From Liquidambar formosana (taxonomy: Eukaryota > Streptophyta > Magnoliopsida > Saxifragales > Altingiaceae): a stretch of 64,000 bases of DNA. A program made the position numbers and the translations under genes. The stretch lies in assembly GCA_039720395.1 (NCBI GenBank), contig CM077831.1, positions 32,709,067 through 32,773,066 of the forward strand. Direction: 5' to 3'. Under the pieces are notes generated by a model. That model worked only from the letters and a program-made list of their open reading frames with translations, was not told where the DNA came from and ran no database searches. Positions 21,422 to 31,800 of this stretch are shown here, piece after piece; position 1 is the first letter of the stretch, and every line of letters starts with the position of its first letter.

Positions 21422-22560
21422 ACCTAACAATTGAAGGGGACCCATTAAGAGATATCACTTTACTGGATCATCCAGTTAATGGAGAGGAGCGTAACCTCCA
21501 TTAAGAGACCTAAGCCGACCTAACAATTGAAGGACACCCGTTAAGAGACCCCACTTTACTGGATTATCCAATTAATGGACAGGAGCGTCACCCCCATTAA
21601 GAGATCTAAGCCAACCTAACAATTAATGGAGACCTCGTTCTACTAGATTATCCAATTAATGGAGAGGAGCATCCCCCCCATTAAAAGATCTAAGCCAGTC
21701 TAACAATTGAAGGGCACCCATTAAGAGACATCGCTTTATTGGATTATCTAAATGATGGAGAGGAGCGGCACCCCCCTTAAGAGACCTAAGCCAACTTAAC
21801 AATTGAAAAGCACCAAGAGACCTCCCTTTACTAGATTATCCAATTAATGGAGAGAAGCCTTATCACCATTAAAAGACCTAAGCCAATCTAACAATTGAAG
21901 GGCACGCATTAAGGGGCATGGATCCTCTCCAGTACTGGACATGTCCAGTACAATTTTGGACCATCCATGTGTGGGCCCCATCTCACATGGATGGTCCAAC
22001 ATTGTACTGGAGATGTTCAGTTACTGGAGAGGATCCTCTCTCCGCATTAAGAGACCTCCCTTTATTGGATTATCCAATTAATGGAGAGGAGTGCCAGACT
22101 TAGCTAGCCTAACAATTAATAGAGACCTCGCTCTACCAGATAATCCAATTAATGGAGAGGAGCATCAACCCCATTAAGAGACTTAAGCCAGCCTAACAAT
22201 TGAAGGGCACCCATTAAGACACATTGCTTTACTGGATTATCCAATTAATGGAGAGGAGTGTCACCCCCATTAAGAGACCTAAGCTTGCCTAACAATTAAT
22301 GGAGATCTCTCTCTACTAGATTATCCAATTAATGGAGAGGAGCGTCACCCCAATTAAGAGACCTAAGCCAGCCTAACAATTGAAGGGTGCCCATTAAGAA
22401 ACCTCCCTTTACTAGATTATCTAATTAATGGAGAGGAGCGTCACCCCCATTAAGAGACTTAAGCCAGCCTAAGAACTGAAGGGCATCCATTACGAGACCT
22501 CGCTTTCACCGGATTATCCAATTAGTGGAGAAGAGCCTTACTCCAAAAGAGACCTCGCTA
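21422..22560 (+). repeat. Minisatellite-like tandem array, ~11 units of 84-96 bp
   Basis: Each unit runs 'CTAACAATT(GA/AA)...' then '(C/T)TTTACT(G/A)GATTATCCA', 'ATTAATGGAGAGGAGCG', 'TCACCCCCATTAAGAGACC' and 'TAAGCCA(G/A)C'. Two unit types occur. The longer (about 96 bp) carries GAAGGGCACCCATTAAGAGA after CTAACAATT. The shorter (about 84 bp) has AATGGAGACCTC in that place. Short-type units are the third, seventh and ninth. The sixth unit is split by a hairpin insertion (21920-22036). The last unit is degenerate. Confidence 0.9.
21920..22036. mobile_element. 117-bp hairpin MITE inside the tandem array
   Basis: The left arm GGATCCTCTCCAGTA...CCATCCATGTG (about 52 bases) and the right arm CACATGGATGG...TACTGGAGAGGATCC are near-perfect inverted copies around a ~12-base GC-rich loop (TGGGCCCCATCT). 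By eye only about four positions and one gap differ. Flanking array sequence continues on both sides, so it inserted into an existing unit. I could not define a clear target duplication. Confidence 0.8.
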
Positions 22561-23091
22561 AGGATATGTCACGAATTCAATTATATTAATTGGACTATGC
22601 TATTTCACTCATCTATTTCATCTGCATTCTCCTTATTTCATACTGGATTCCACATGTTTGCTTTCCCTTACACACTTTTGACACATAAGGTGGGAGATAA
22701 ACATGTATGGCAAAACATAGGTGAAGTAGCATTTTCCATATTAATTAATGAGCATTAATGACACGAATTTGGATGGTGCCCCATTCAATGCAGTAGTTGA
22801 AGTTCATCGTATAGTGAAAAGATGAAAGAAATAAGAAAAAAACTGAAAAACCAATGAGCTGTTTGGCAAACCTGAAAACTTGGCTAGTTGAAAATAAATC
22901 TGGTCAGTTTTGATTTCATATTGTTTGGTAAATATCTTTTTCTTGCTAATTAGTTCAGTTTTATTTTAAAAACAAAGTATAAACATAGTTTTTTTCAAAC
23001 CAATTGTGACTTGATTTTTTTAAAAAGCAGAAAAGCAGATAACAATTATAGACCAGACCAATTCTGATCCAATTTTAAAGTTTCCAAACAG
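22561..23091. other. Intergenic upstream of the RPS2 promoter
   Basis: No conserved frame is visible. The segment at about 22850-23090 has the phrase 'GCTGTTTGG' near its left part and 'TTTCCAAACAGC' before the C run. This could be two ends of another small MITE (the inverted repeat GCTGTTTGG/CCAAACAGC), about 235 bp. Confidence 0.4.
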
Positions 23092-23113
23092 CCCCCCCCC
23101 CCCCCCCCCCCCC
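23092..23113 (+). repeat. Poly(C) tract, 22 bases
   Basis: An uninterrupted C run, followed by A-rich sequence, about 250 bp upstream of the predicted RPS2 transcription start. Confidence 0.9.
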
Positions 23114-23139
23114 AAAAAAAAGAAAAAAAAGAAATCAGT

Positions 23140-23340
23140 TGGGCTTAACCTTGAGCCCATCCCAAAAATCAAATGGATGTTCAATTATAGAAATTTCAGG
23201 CCCTAATGTGTTTACAAGCCCATTTGAGATTCCCTCTATAAGACTCATACCACTAATACGGTCTATAATCACAAAAACACCATCCAAAACCCTAACCCTT
23301 CGCAAACCACATTTTCCCACAAACATATATATAAAACCCT
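23140..23340 (+). promoter_or_regulatory. RPS2 core promoter: site II elements, telo-box, TATA box
   Basis: Site II-type motifs (TGGGCT or its reverse AGCCCA) lie at 23140-23145, 23154-23159 and 23217-23222. A telo-box AAACCCTAA is at 23287-23295, and a TATA element (TATATAAAA) is at about 23328-23336. The leader that follows is a pyrimidine tract. Telo-box plus site II is the known signature of plant ribosomal-protein promoters, which fits the gene directly downstream. Confidence 0.75.
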
Positions 23341-23430
23341 ATCTCGCGCCGATCTCATCTTCTATTCTCTCACTTTCACTTTCTCTCTCTAGAACCAGAG
23401 TTCTTTCCCTAAAAACCAGAGGTCTCGACC

Positions 23431-25642
23431 ATGGCGGAGAGAGGCGGAGGAGATAGAGGCGGTTTCGGTCGCGGCTTCGGCGGACGCGGCGGAGGACGAG
23501 GCGGTGACCGTGGCCGTGGCCGACGCCGCACTGGTGGCCGCCGAGACGAGGAGGAGAAATGGGTTCCGGTGACTAAGCTGGGACGTCTCGTGAAGGAAGG
23601 CAAGATCCGCAGTCTGGAGCAGATCTACCTTCACTCTCTCCCCGTCAAGGAGCACCAGATCATCGAAACCCTACTCGGACCGATCCTCAAGGATGAGGTG
23701 ATGAAAATCATGCCTGTCCAGAAACAGACCCGTGCCGGTCAGCGAACCCGGTTCAAGGCATTCGTCGTCGTCGGCGATGGCAACGGTCACGTGGGGTTGG
23801 GAGTGAAGTGTAGCAAAGAGGTGGCGACTGCTATTCGTGGTGCGATTATTCTGGCGAAGCTGTCGGTGATTCCTGTGAGGAGGGGCTACTGGGGTAACAA
23901 GATTGGGAAGCCGCATACGGTGCCGTGCAAGGTTACGGGGAAGTGCGGGTCTGTTACAGTGCGGATGGTGCCGGCGCCTCGTGGTGCTGGTATTGTGGCG
24001 GCAAGAGTGCCCAAAAAGGTCCTGCAGTTTGCTGGGATTGAGGATGTGTTCACTTCATCTCGTGGATCGACCAAAACTCTCGGAAATTTTGTCAAGGTTT
24101 GCTCCTTTCATTTTATTATAGATTAGTCGCAATTTCATTGGTTCCCTATTGATTATCTGCAAATGGGCATTTGCTAATTAGTTGGGTTTGGTTCTTTCAT
24201 AATTATATATTTTGTTCTCACCATGCCATGGTAGATTTTATCCTCCAGTGTTTATCCATATGATTTTGTTAGTGGATTGATATTTGTTCTCTTAACTATG
24301 TTATCTGAAACTTATTTTCATTTGTGAATTGAATTGTAACAGTTGAACACATTGGAAATCCAAACTTATTCTGTGTTTGTACTTTGGATATTCAAATTCA
24401 AGTCTTGAAGCCAGTTTAGTAAATTTTGGTAGTTCAATTTTTAGGAAAAGAATGAATTTCAAATATTAATCAGAAGCCAATTTAGTGAAGGTGTCTTTTC
24501 TCTGTTCTTGTGACCTGGTCTCAGACACACTAATGTCTACAAGTTATGTTATGCTTTGGTTGTGTTAAGTTGCTACCTTTGCTTTTTATTTATTTTTGTT
24601 AGTTCAATGTTAAATCTTTGCACTGCTCAAACACACTAATTTTCAATGAACTATGCTTGTTGACTCTAGTTTCACATGACAATTCTTTAAGAAATTTTTT
24701 ATGGGTTTCCTTGTCTTCATGCTTTTAAATAGATGCTTTCATCAACAGACATAAGACGGCCCTTTCATAATTTGAGCTGGATTTTTGCTATGATGTTCCT
24801 TCGTATTCTCTCAAGTGTTCCATACACGACATTTTCTTTTATTTACATGTAGTTTTTGTACTCGAATTGTTTATGGCTGGAACCCAACACTCCCCATTGA
24901 AGTTGATAAGCTGGATTCAAGTACTGAGTCACTAGGCTGTTGGTTTTTAAGGCTTTGTTGAGTTGGAAAAATAGCTCACCCTTGATTTTTTTTTTTTAGT
25001 GGTACTACTAGCTTAGGGCTGGTGCTTTCTTAGTTATTAAGCACAAATGTGTGTCTCCAATGTTTTGATTTATGTGGACTTCATGATTTTATCCATTGTA
25101 AAATTGCTACCTTTCCCTTTGCTCTTTGTTTAGCATGTCTAGGAATCAAGGGGACCCTGTTCTTGATATGGTAAAAGTTGCAAATTCTGTCTTGTCCGTC
25201 TCTACTTGGCAAGTTGGAGGGAGGTTGAACATGGTTATTGCTTTGATCAATACATGGGGGAGTGTTTGTCTGGGGATATGTGGTGCAATCTTTTTATATT
25301 TTTAGTTACTAGATTATCATAACATGCCAATGCTAAAATCATTTTTATTCTTGTTTGCTGGATAATTGTTTGGAATGGTATGTATTTCTTGGATGCATTT
25401 TTGTTTTATTTAGGTACGTAAACTTCTTGATGATATGCATGGTATCTGATCATATAATGCCTTGTTTATGATGTGCAATACAGGCCACTTTTGAGTGTCT
25501 CTTGAAAACCTACGGTTTCTTGACACCTGATTTCTGGAGGGAGACGCGCTTCACAAAGTCCCCTTTCCAGGAATACACAGATCTGTTGGGAAAGCCAACA
25601 AAGCCTCTCATTATTGAAGATGTGGAGAAACCAGAAGTGTAA
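23431..25642 (+). CDS. RPS2: 40S ribosomal protein S2 (uS5), two exons
   Basis: Exons are 23431-24096 and 25484-25642, joined in phase 0 (AAG|GTTTGC ... ACAG|GCC), giving 274 residues, which is full length for plant uS5. The order is an N-terminal Arg/Gly-rich RGG tail (1-38), the block [13 protein letters not shown], the S5 N-terminal double-stranded-RNA-binding-like fold (about 85-155, with [20 protein letters not shown]) and the S5 C-terminal domain (about 175-245, with [20 protein letters not shown]). The exon-2 end is [18 protein letters not shown]...VEKPEV. uS5 sits in the small subunit near the mRNA entry channel and helps decoding fidelity. The gene is intact, with a housekeeping-type promoter. 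The single intron is about 1.39 kb. Frames on the minus strand at 23389-24095 are GC-rich shadows. Confidence 0.97.
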
Positions 25643-26844
25643 GGGAGAGAGAGCTGATTACTTGCTTAGAAGAGATCATAGTGCTGATTGTTGCGAGTAT
25701 GAATTTTGGCTTTGGAGGTTTTAAGACAATAATTCTGTTCTGTTTTTGTTCTTCTGGTTTTGCACTAAGGGTTTTTCGTTGATAGTCAGCATTTATTTTC
25801 TTGTTTCTATTTTATTATAAAAATTTGGATTGGCTTATGGTTACGATAGTTTAATTTTTGTGCCTTTAGCATGTGTGTTTATGCCTAGCACTCAAAAACT
25901 ATTCCAGCATGAATGTGGCTGCATGCATCTTGGATTTTATCCAACCTCTTCTTCGTTCCCCCTATCCAAAACAAATAACAGCAATCATGTTGTTTGATTG
26001 TGTTACTTGAAACTTTCCCAAACGAAAGGGTTTCTGTTGTTCGATTGTGGTGAGAATCTGGTTGTAAGAAGTTCAGCATGCGCTGGTGGCTAAGCAAATA
26101 GGTAGAACTGCTCATTAGGTTCAATCTATATACCACTAAGCTAGGTAGTGTGATATGTCTCCCTTAATATAGGTGTTGGTTCAAATCCATTCAATCTATA
26201 GTTTTTAATGGGTGCCACCTACCTTAAAGTTTCGGTGGCTCGATTCAATAGAAGGGTCTTTTTAGTTTGCTCGTAAAATAGACTTTGCCAAATTACCGTC
26301 TTATTTTTGAATTCGTAAATATATCAAATCATCTAAGTGGCTTGATAAGATCATTACTACTTTAAATGATGAAAATTTTCAAGCTTTACTTGATAGAAAA
26401 AAAGACTCAAATAACAAAGCAGCCAGGTTCAAACTTCAATTTTGAACTGGCCTATTGTGCCTACTATTCTACTGGGTTAGGCCCGGCCTGATAATTGCCC
26501 TAATCAGAAAAACCACTCCATTGGTGTGGCCCTTGAAATCCATTTTAAATCTCCTGTAAAATTCTTGAGACTTAAACCCTCCAATAGCATTTATCCCTTT
26601 TATTTCCCAGAAAATTCCTCCCCCAATCTAGAGGATCAAAAGCACAATCTGTGGTCAAGATAAAGCAAACACCTGGCACTAATCCATTTGTGGACAGATG
26701 TCATAGGATAAGGAAATGTGTGGCCATCTTGGTTACCCTTTTTCGAATCACTTGGGCACTTTTTAACCAGCAATTCACTCCATTCGTGCACGCGAGAGAA
26801 TTAAGAGACAAACTCACAACAGAGAGTAATCAGGTAGCACAGAG
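25643..26844. other. RPS2 3' UTR and spacer to PsbTn
   Basis: The first ~200 bp are the RPS2 3' UTR (T-rich, with ATTATTATAAAA-type polyadenylation context near 25810). A SINE-like segment is at about 26080-26260. The last ~200 bp hold the PsbTn promoter, including GATAA I-box-like words (26661 and 26706), as is common upstream of photosynthesis genes. No other gene. Confidence 0.5.
26080..26260 (+). mobile_element. Possible tRNA-derived SINE fragment
   Basis: 'TGGTGGCTAAGCAAATAGG' resembles a pol III A box, and 'GGTGTTGGTTCAAATCCATT' contains a perfect B box (GGTTCAAATCC). The boxes are farther apart (about 70 bp) than usual, so the element may be rearranged. Confidence 0.35.
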
Positions 26845-27180
26845 ATGGCTTCCATAACCATGACAGCCTCATTCCTTGGCAGCTCAACCTCAACCATAAC
26901 CAAACATCCTTTACCAACCTCTCGCCGTGGGCTAGTAGTAGCCAAGGCCTCAAGAGCCACTGAAGGAGAAAAAACCGAAATGGTTGTCAGCAGTAATAGC
27001 AAGGAAGGTAGCAGCATTAATGGGAGGAGGGAATTAGTGTTTGCTGCCGCAGCTGCCGCCGCTTGCTCCATCGCAAAAGTTGCCATGGCCGATGAGCCAC
27101 AGCCGGGGACCCCTGAAGCTAAGAAGAAGTATGCTCCTGTCTGTGTTACTATGCCGACGGCTCGTATCTGTCGCAAGTAG
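26845..27180 (+). CDS. PSBTN: Photosystem II 5 kDa protein PsbTn (nuclear-encoded, thylakoid lumen)
   Basis: A single-exon frame of 111 residues. Residues 1 to about 38 are a Ser/Thr/Arg-rich stroma-targeting peptide. A second, thylakoid-transfer signal follows: the twin arginine RR (61-62), a hydrophobic Ala-rich core ([16 protein letters not shown]) and a processing site AMA (80-82). The mature part is only about 29 residues ([20 protein letters not shown] to the end) with Cys100 and Cys109, which probably form the known disulfide. PsbTn is a small lumenal subunit associated with the PSII core near PsbE/CP47 in plant structures. The bipartite signal with RR before the hydrophobic stretch suggests Tat-type or similar lumen import. 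Gene and length are normal for the family. Confidence 0.95.
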   Translation: MASITMTASFLGSSTSTITKHPLPTSRRGLVVAKASRATEGEKTEMVVSSNSKEGSSINGRRELVFAAAAAAACSIAKVAMADEPQPGTPEAKKKYAPVCVTMPTARICRK

Positions 27181-27394
27181 TGTGGATTTCGATGTGCTTA
27201 TAAATTCTTTGTTGATTGGTCCCAGATAAATGTTAGAAAAGTTGCAACTCCTGTGCATTTGAATCCTACTATGGAATGATCCTGTTTATCTCTTCCTTCT
27301 CTCTTTTTTACTACTTTTGTGAATTGTTTTTTCTTCTTCTAGTAATCTCAACTTCAATTTTATTTTATATCTCTGTTACACATTCCAATTAACC

Positions 27395-27690
27395 TCAAGA
27401 GGACCTGTGGTCTCTAAGGCCTCACTTCAAAAAACAGAAGGTCTTGGATTCAAACCCTCAATTTCTATTGAGGGTTGTCACCAATAGGGTTTTTCTTGGG
27501 CATTAACTGACACAGAGTGAACGATGACCTTATCCATATTCTAGAGGATCAGCCGGATTGAAGGTCTAGATACCTCAAATAACATTCCACCCATTACTGT
27601 TGGTTGAGACGGGATATGTCCCTTAGAAGTCTGCTATTAGCTGCCTCATAATCAGGGCCATCTTGGAATTGGAATTTATCCTTGAAAGCT
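27395..27690 (+). mobile_element. tRNA-derived SINE (related sequence also at ~45190)
   Basis: The A-box-like TGGTCTCTAAGGC and the B-box GGTCTTGGATTCAAACCC are spaced as in tRNA genes, and a body follows with GGCATTAACTGACACAGAGT and GAACGATGACCTTATCC. The same body phrase (GGACATTAACTGACCCAGAA, GAACGACAACCTTACCC) recurs at about 45200-45245, supporting a dispersed family. Confidence 0.65.
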
Positions 27691-28200
27691 TTACCAAATT
27701 ATTAATACTAAACATCAGTTCAACTTATGTAAAGATATAATGGAAACTTGGGTTATGTTGTGGTAATATGCAAAGTTTTAGGTAATTTTATGTGAGTTTT
27801 GAACCATGCTCGTAGACTCTGTTGCTAATTGTCAATGATCAGCATTCACACCGGTTCAGGGTTTTGTCGATACCTTTGAGCATGCTATTTTTCTAGAATA
27901 CCTGTCAGCCTTCATTTCTGCAAATTGAGCTCAAGTTTGGTTTGTTAAATTGACAAGCTAAGCTTGACCGAACCTTTTATTTGGCTAATCTTGCGCTGAG
28001 CTCAAGTAATTTGATTATTTAATTGAGTTGAGTAGTACTTTAATCACTTTTGACTCAATAAATTATTAAGTTTAAAAATTATGTTTAAATTTGACTCGTT
28101 TATCTCGTATGTCCAGCTCATTTATCTCAGCCCTACTGGGTAATCTTGATATTGAAAGCTATCGCAATGTGCCTGCCTGTTTTCTAGCATTTGATTATTG

Positions 28201-28236
28201 ACGTATACACACGTGTGCGTGTATGTATACATACGT
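28201..28236. repeat. 36-bp strictly alternating purine-pyrimidine tract
   Basis: Every base alternates R/Y from ACGTATACACACGTGTG onward to ...CATACGT. Such DNA can adopt left-handed Z form in vitro. It also contains a CACGTG E-box core. Confidence 0.8.
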
Positions 28237-28589
28237 TTACATATAGACGTATATAAATATATTGGACAGCGGTTTGGTGTTTTTGTAAAGGGTAATCGTA
28301 TAGCCATCTTTATCTGTCAAAACAGCTTTAACAGTATCAATTTCTAGTGCAAATGCAAGAGTAAAGAGAATTGATTTCTTTAAAATAAAACCAAATTTTC
28401 ATATATGCTGACATTAATCATGATCAGGTTAAACCTAATACGCCTTATTTCATCCCGACCTGAATCTGAAAAATACTGGGCAGCTTGACAGGCTTGGGTC
28501 AAGTTCAGCCAGTGACAAAATTGTGCCTTCTGCCTAGGCTGCTTAGCAACAAGTAAGAACTAATTTTCGCACAAGTGACCTTGGATGAG

Positions 28590-28868
28590 ATTTTATTTCA
28601 GCAACAATAAATGAGAAACACTAACACAACTTGGGCGAATAGGATACAAAAAACAGGTTTGTTTATACAAAATCCAAGGTTGAGTCAAAAACTAAAGCCA
28701 CTCCCGCAAAACTTGGATACAAAAAGATACCAAAATCCAGTCTCCCTCCATTTGCTTCAACTCTTACCGACAAGTAACAGTGCAAAGAGAAAGAGAGAGA
28801 AATTTACTCATTCACCTTTTCAATTTTGGTGGAAAGTAACAAGATTGCAAATCACTTCCCTAGCTAAT
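28590..28868 (-). terminator. SiR 3' UTR and polyadenylation region
   Basis: Directly 3' of the SiR stop on the minus strand. An AATAAA signal (plus-strand TTTATT) lies at about 28591-28597 and suggests the transcript ends nearby. Confidence 0.5.
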
Positions 28869-31800
28869 TCATTCCCCCTTGCCATTTTGCTGGGCTGCAA
28901 CAAAATTGCGAACGACTTCCATGGCTAATTCATGAGCATTCTTGTTCTGCAGTTTTGCAAGTTCATCCATGGCTTCATAGGTCTCCTTATCAGCAAAAAG
29001 CTTCAAGTTGAACCGAGCAGGTGCTTCCACAGGACCTTCCCATTTGTCAACCAGATCTTTAAGTTTCTCAAATCCCTGATAAAAACAATTGAAGTTTGCA
29101 TAAATTCCATGGCCATTAGCAAATTGAGGTCCAGGTTAAGCTGAAAACCAACAAAAATATAAAATAACAGCCCAAAGAAAAGACACAACTGAAAAAAATT
29201 TCCACAGATGGCCCAAGTGATAATAGATTGCAAATCTGTTTTAGTGCTCACCATGCGGTTAGTGAAGCTGCCAAATGATTCTTTAGTATGCCGCTTGCGT
29301 CTCCAATAATAAAACAAAGGTTCCAAAACATTTTCAAGGTCTTGAATCTTAACCTTATTCAAAAAGCATTTTGCTAACGAGGTTTGATTGGGTGTTCCTC
29401 CAAGCCAGATCTGTATTAACACAGGAACAACGGTTCAGTTTGCTTTCATAAAGCTTTTAGTTTGAGTAAAAAATAAGGGAGAAAAATTTTGTAACCCATA
29501 CTATCTGAAAGGACACAACCTCTTAATATGTAATATAATTTTCAATTACTTCAGTGCTCAAATTACCTGATAGCTGTTGGGACCATCACCAACCAGTCCA
29601 AGTTCGGCCATGTATGGTCTAGCACAGCCATTGGGGCATCCAGTTACCCTTATTACAACAGATTCACTGTACTTGAGACCAACCTGAAATCAAAAAGGCA
29701 GTGTCTGTTAATAAGCATCTTGACTCCAATCTAAGACATGAAATTGCTGTCACCCTTCCTCTTCTTCTTCCCCCCCCCCCCCCCCCCCCCCCCCTCTCTT
29801 TCCTTTATATATGGGTGCTTTGCTTTGAAAGTTGTAATACCTTCTCAAACACAGCTCGAACCCGCTTGAGGAGGTCAGGTATTCCCCGCTCAGCTTCAGT
29901 GATTGCCAGTGGACAAAGTGGTAAAGCTGGGCATGCCATTGCAGTTAAGTTGAGGGGATCTACGTACCTAGGATGCTGTCCAAAACCAGAGCCAGTGAAG
30001 ACATGCTTAATTATACTTTTTGGCAGCTTAAAGAATAACAAAATAATAATAATAAGAAAACAAAGAATTCAAATGCTGTAATAATGCCTGAGGAGCTGCA
30101 GGAGCACACAGACTAAATTAGCAAGTTAAATGAAAAACTTCAAATAAATTGGAGAAAGATCAAGAAAAAATGGCAAGAGTCATGGCATTAAGGGGAGTAT
30201 ATGTTGAAATACAGTAGAGCCAACATAATTAACTTATCCTAGACTCTATGAAAGAATTATTTACAGTATTAAATGCCATTTACAAACATGAAACATCCTC
30301 TCACCACAGGGTGTTTTGGATCTGCCAATGGAATTTGGATAAGCCCATCAAGTCCATGTTTTTTATACTATTTAAATGAGTCTAATAGTCTATTAGTTTT
30401 TCTCAACACCTATCAAAGAGGGGCATCTTGACATTTCAATAAATGACCCATATTTTTTTCCCTTAAATAAGGTGATATCTCCATTTTACACTACCGTTTA
30501 TGCCAAAACACACAGAGCAAAATATAATAATGACCCAGGAGAAGTGGATAACCCTAGCCAGCATCAACTGATATTAGTGAAGTTTGCTAGACTTTACTGA
30601 CATCTACTGTAAATAAATGTCTTACCAGTAGTCCAGCCTGTGCGAGAGCTGTGGTGATGGGGCGCTTCCATGCACGGCGAATATCGCACAAAATAATGTT
30701 CTGGTTTGGTGTGAGACGCACATTCAAGTTATACTTTTCAATTATCTCCCTTAATGTCTTCTTCATTGTCCCACCAATACGACCATTGTCAACATGTAGC
30801 CCACAAAATAAACCACCATTACCCTGCCAAGAATTTTAAAAATTCAGAAAATGCCTGGGAAAGAAAAGGCAGAGGTCGTAGATTCATTATAAAGATATGG
30901 ATTTGAGATTGTGTGTTTCCAAGCATAATAAAGCAAAGCAAGATCATATCAAACATCGTGACGCAACGAGTCAAATCCTAAGAAAGAGCTAAAGACATCA
31001 TGCATATATTATACATCATAAATCAATAGGACAAACCTGCTCATTCCATCCCAAATAACTTTTAAATTCCCATCCTGGTAACTCTCGAAAAGGCTCAAAT
31101 TTCCTTCCGTAGTACTGCTCAACAACACTTCTAAACTTTTCAATCCCCCATGAGCTGATCAGATACTTCATTCTACTATATTTACGGTCATCTCGTCTCC
31201 CATTTTCTCGTTGTGTAACAACAATAGCTTTCACTACATACAATATATCCTCTTTTGGCACATAACCTAATGGCTCTGCCAGGCGAGGGAAAGTGGTCTC
31301 CAACCTATGTGTTCTTCCCATTCCACCACCAACCTGCAACAGATATTATAGCAAACTTAAAATTATAGGCCAATAACTAACGGAAATATAATAGTACATT
31401 AATAAAAGAAATGGCCATCGTACATAAATGTTGAAACCCTGAGGCTCCCCATCTGCATCAGTAACAACAACGACACCAATATCATTCGTGAGAATATCCA
31501 CTGAGTTATCTGTTGGCACAGTAACAGCAATTTTGAACTTCCTTGGCAAGAACTGAGTTCCATAGATGGGCTCTGGTGAATCTGGGAAATTTGTTCCATG
31601 TGAGTTATCATTGCGAGCCTCTACTACTTCCGGAGGTTCTGCTGACATAACTTTCTCCCCATCAACCCACATATCATAGTAAAAACCTGACTGAGGAGTG
31701 AGGAGTGCAGCAATGTTATCTGCAGTTTCCTGTGCAAAGACGTAATCCTTTCTAGCGAATGGGGCTGCAGGAGCAAGAACATTTCGATTGAGATCACCGC

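Larger units (their letters stand above)
27181..28590. other. PsbTn 3' UTR and spacer before the SiR 3' end
   Basis: The spacer contains a SINE at about 27395-27690 and a 36-bp perfectly alternating purine-pyrimidine stretch at 28201-28236. No conserved frame; the minus frame at 28122-28307 reads through the alternating repeat. Confidence 0.5.

Noticed and set aside
21422..22560. CRISPR-like array of regular repeats
   Set aside because: Units are contiguous imperfect repeats of 84-96 bp without unique spacers, in a plant nuclear context with no cas genes. It is a minisatellite.
1641..23091. A pair of long terminal repeats or an intact retrotransposon in the gene-poor region
   Set aside because: No matched TG...CA-bounded long repeats, primer-binding site or gag-pol frame could be seen by eye. 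Only short non-autonomous elements and LINE scraps are evident.
23389..24095. Long minus-strand frames opposite RPS2 exon 1
   Set aside because: They are GC-rich shadows of the uS5 coding strand with Arg/Pro/Ala low-complexity composition.
29003..29422. A single 139-residue minus frame as one exon
   Set aside because: It spans SiR exon 7 and reads through the intron. The correct exon ends at 29252 with a GT donor after NRM.
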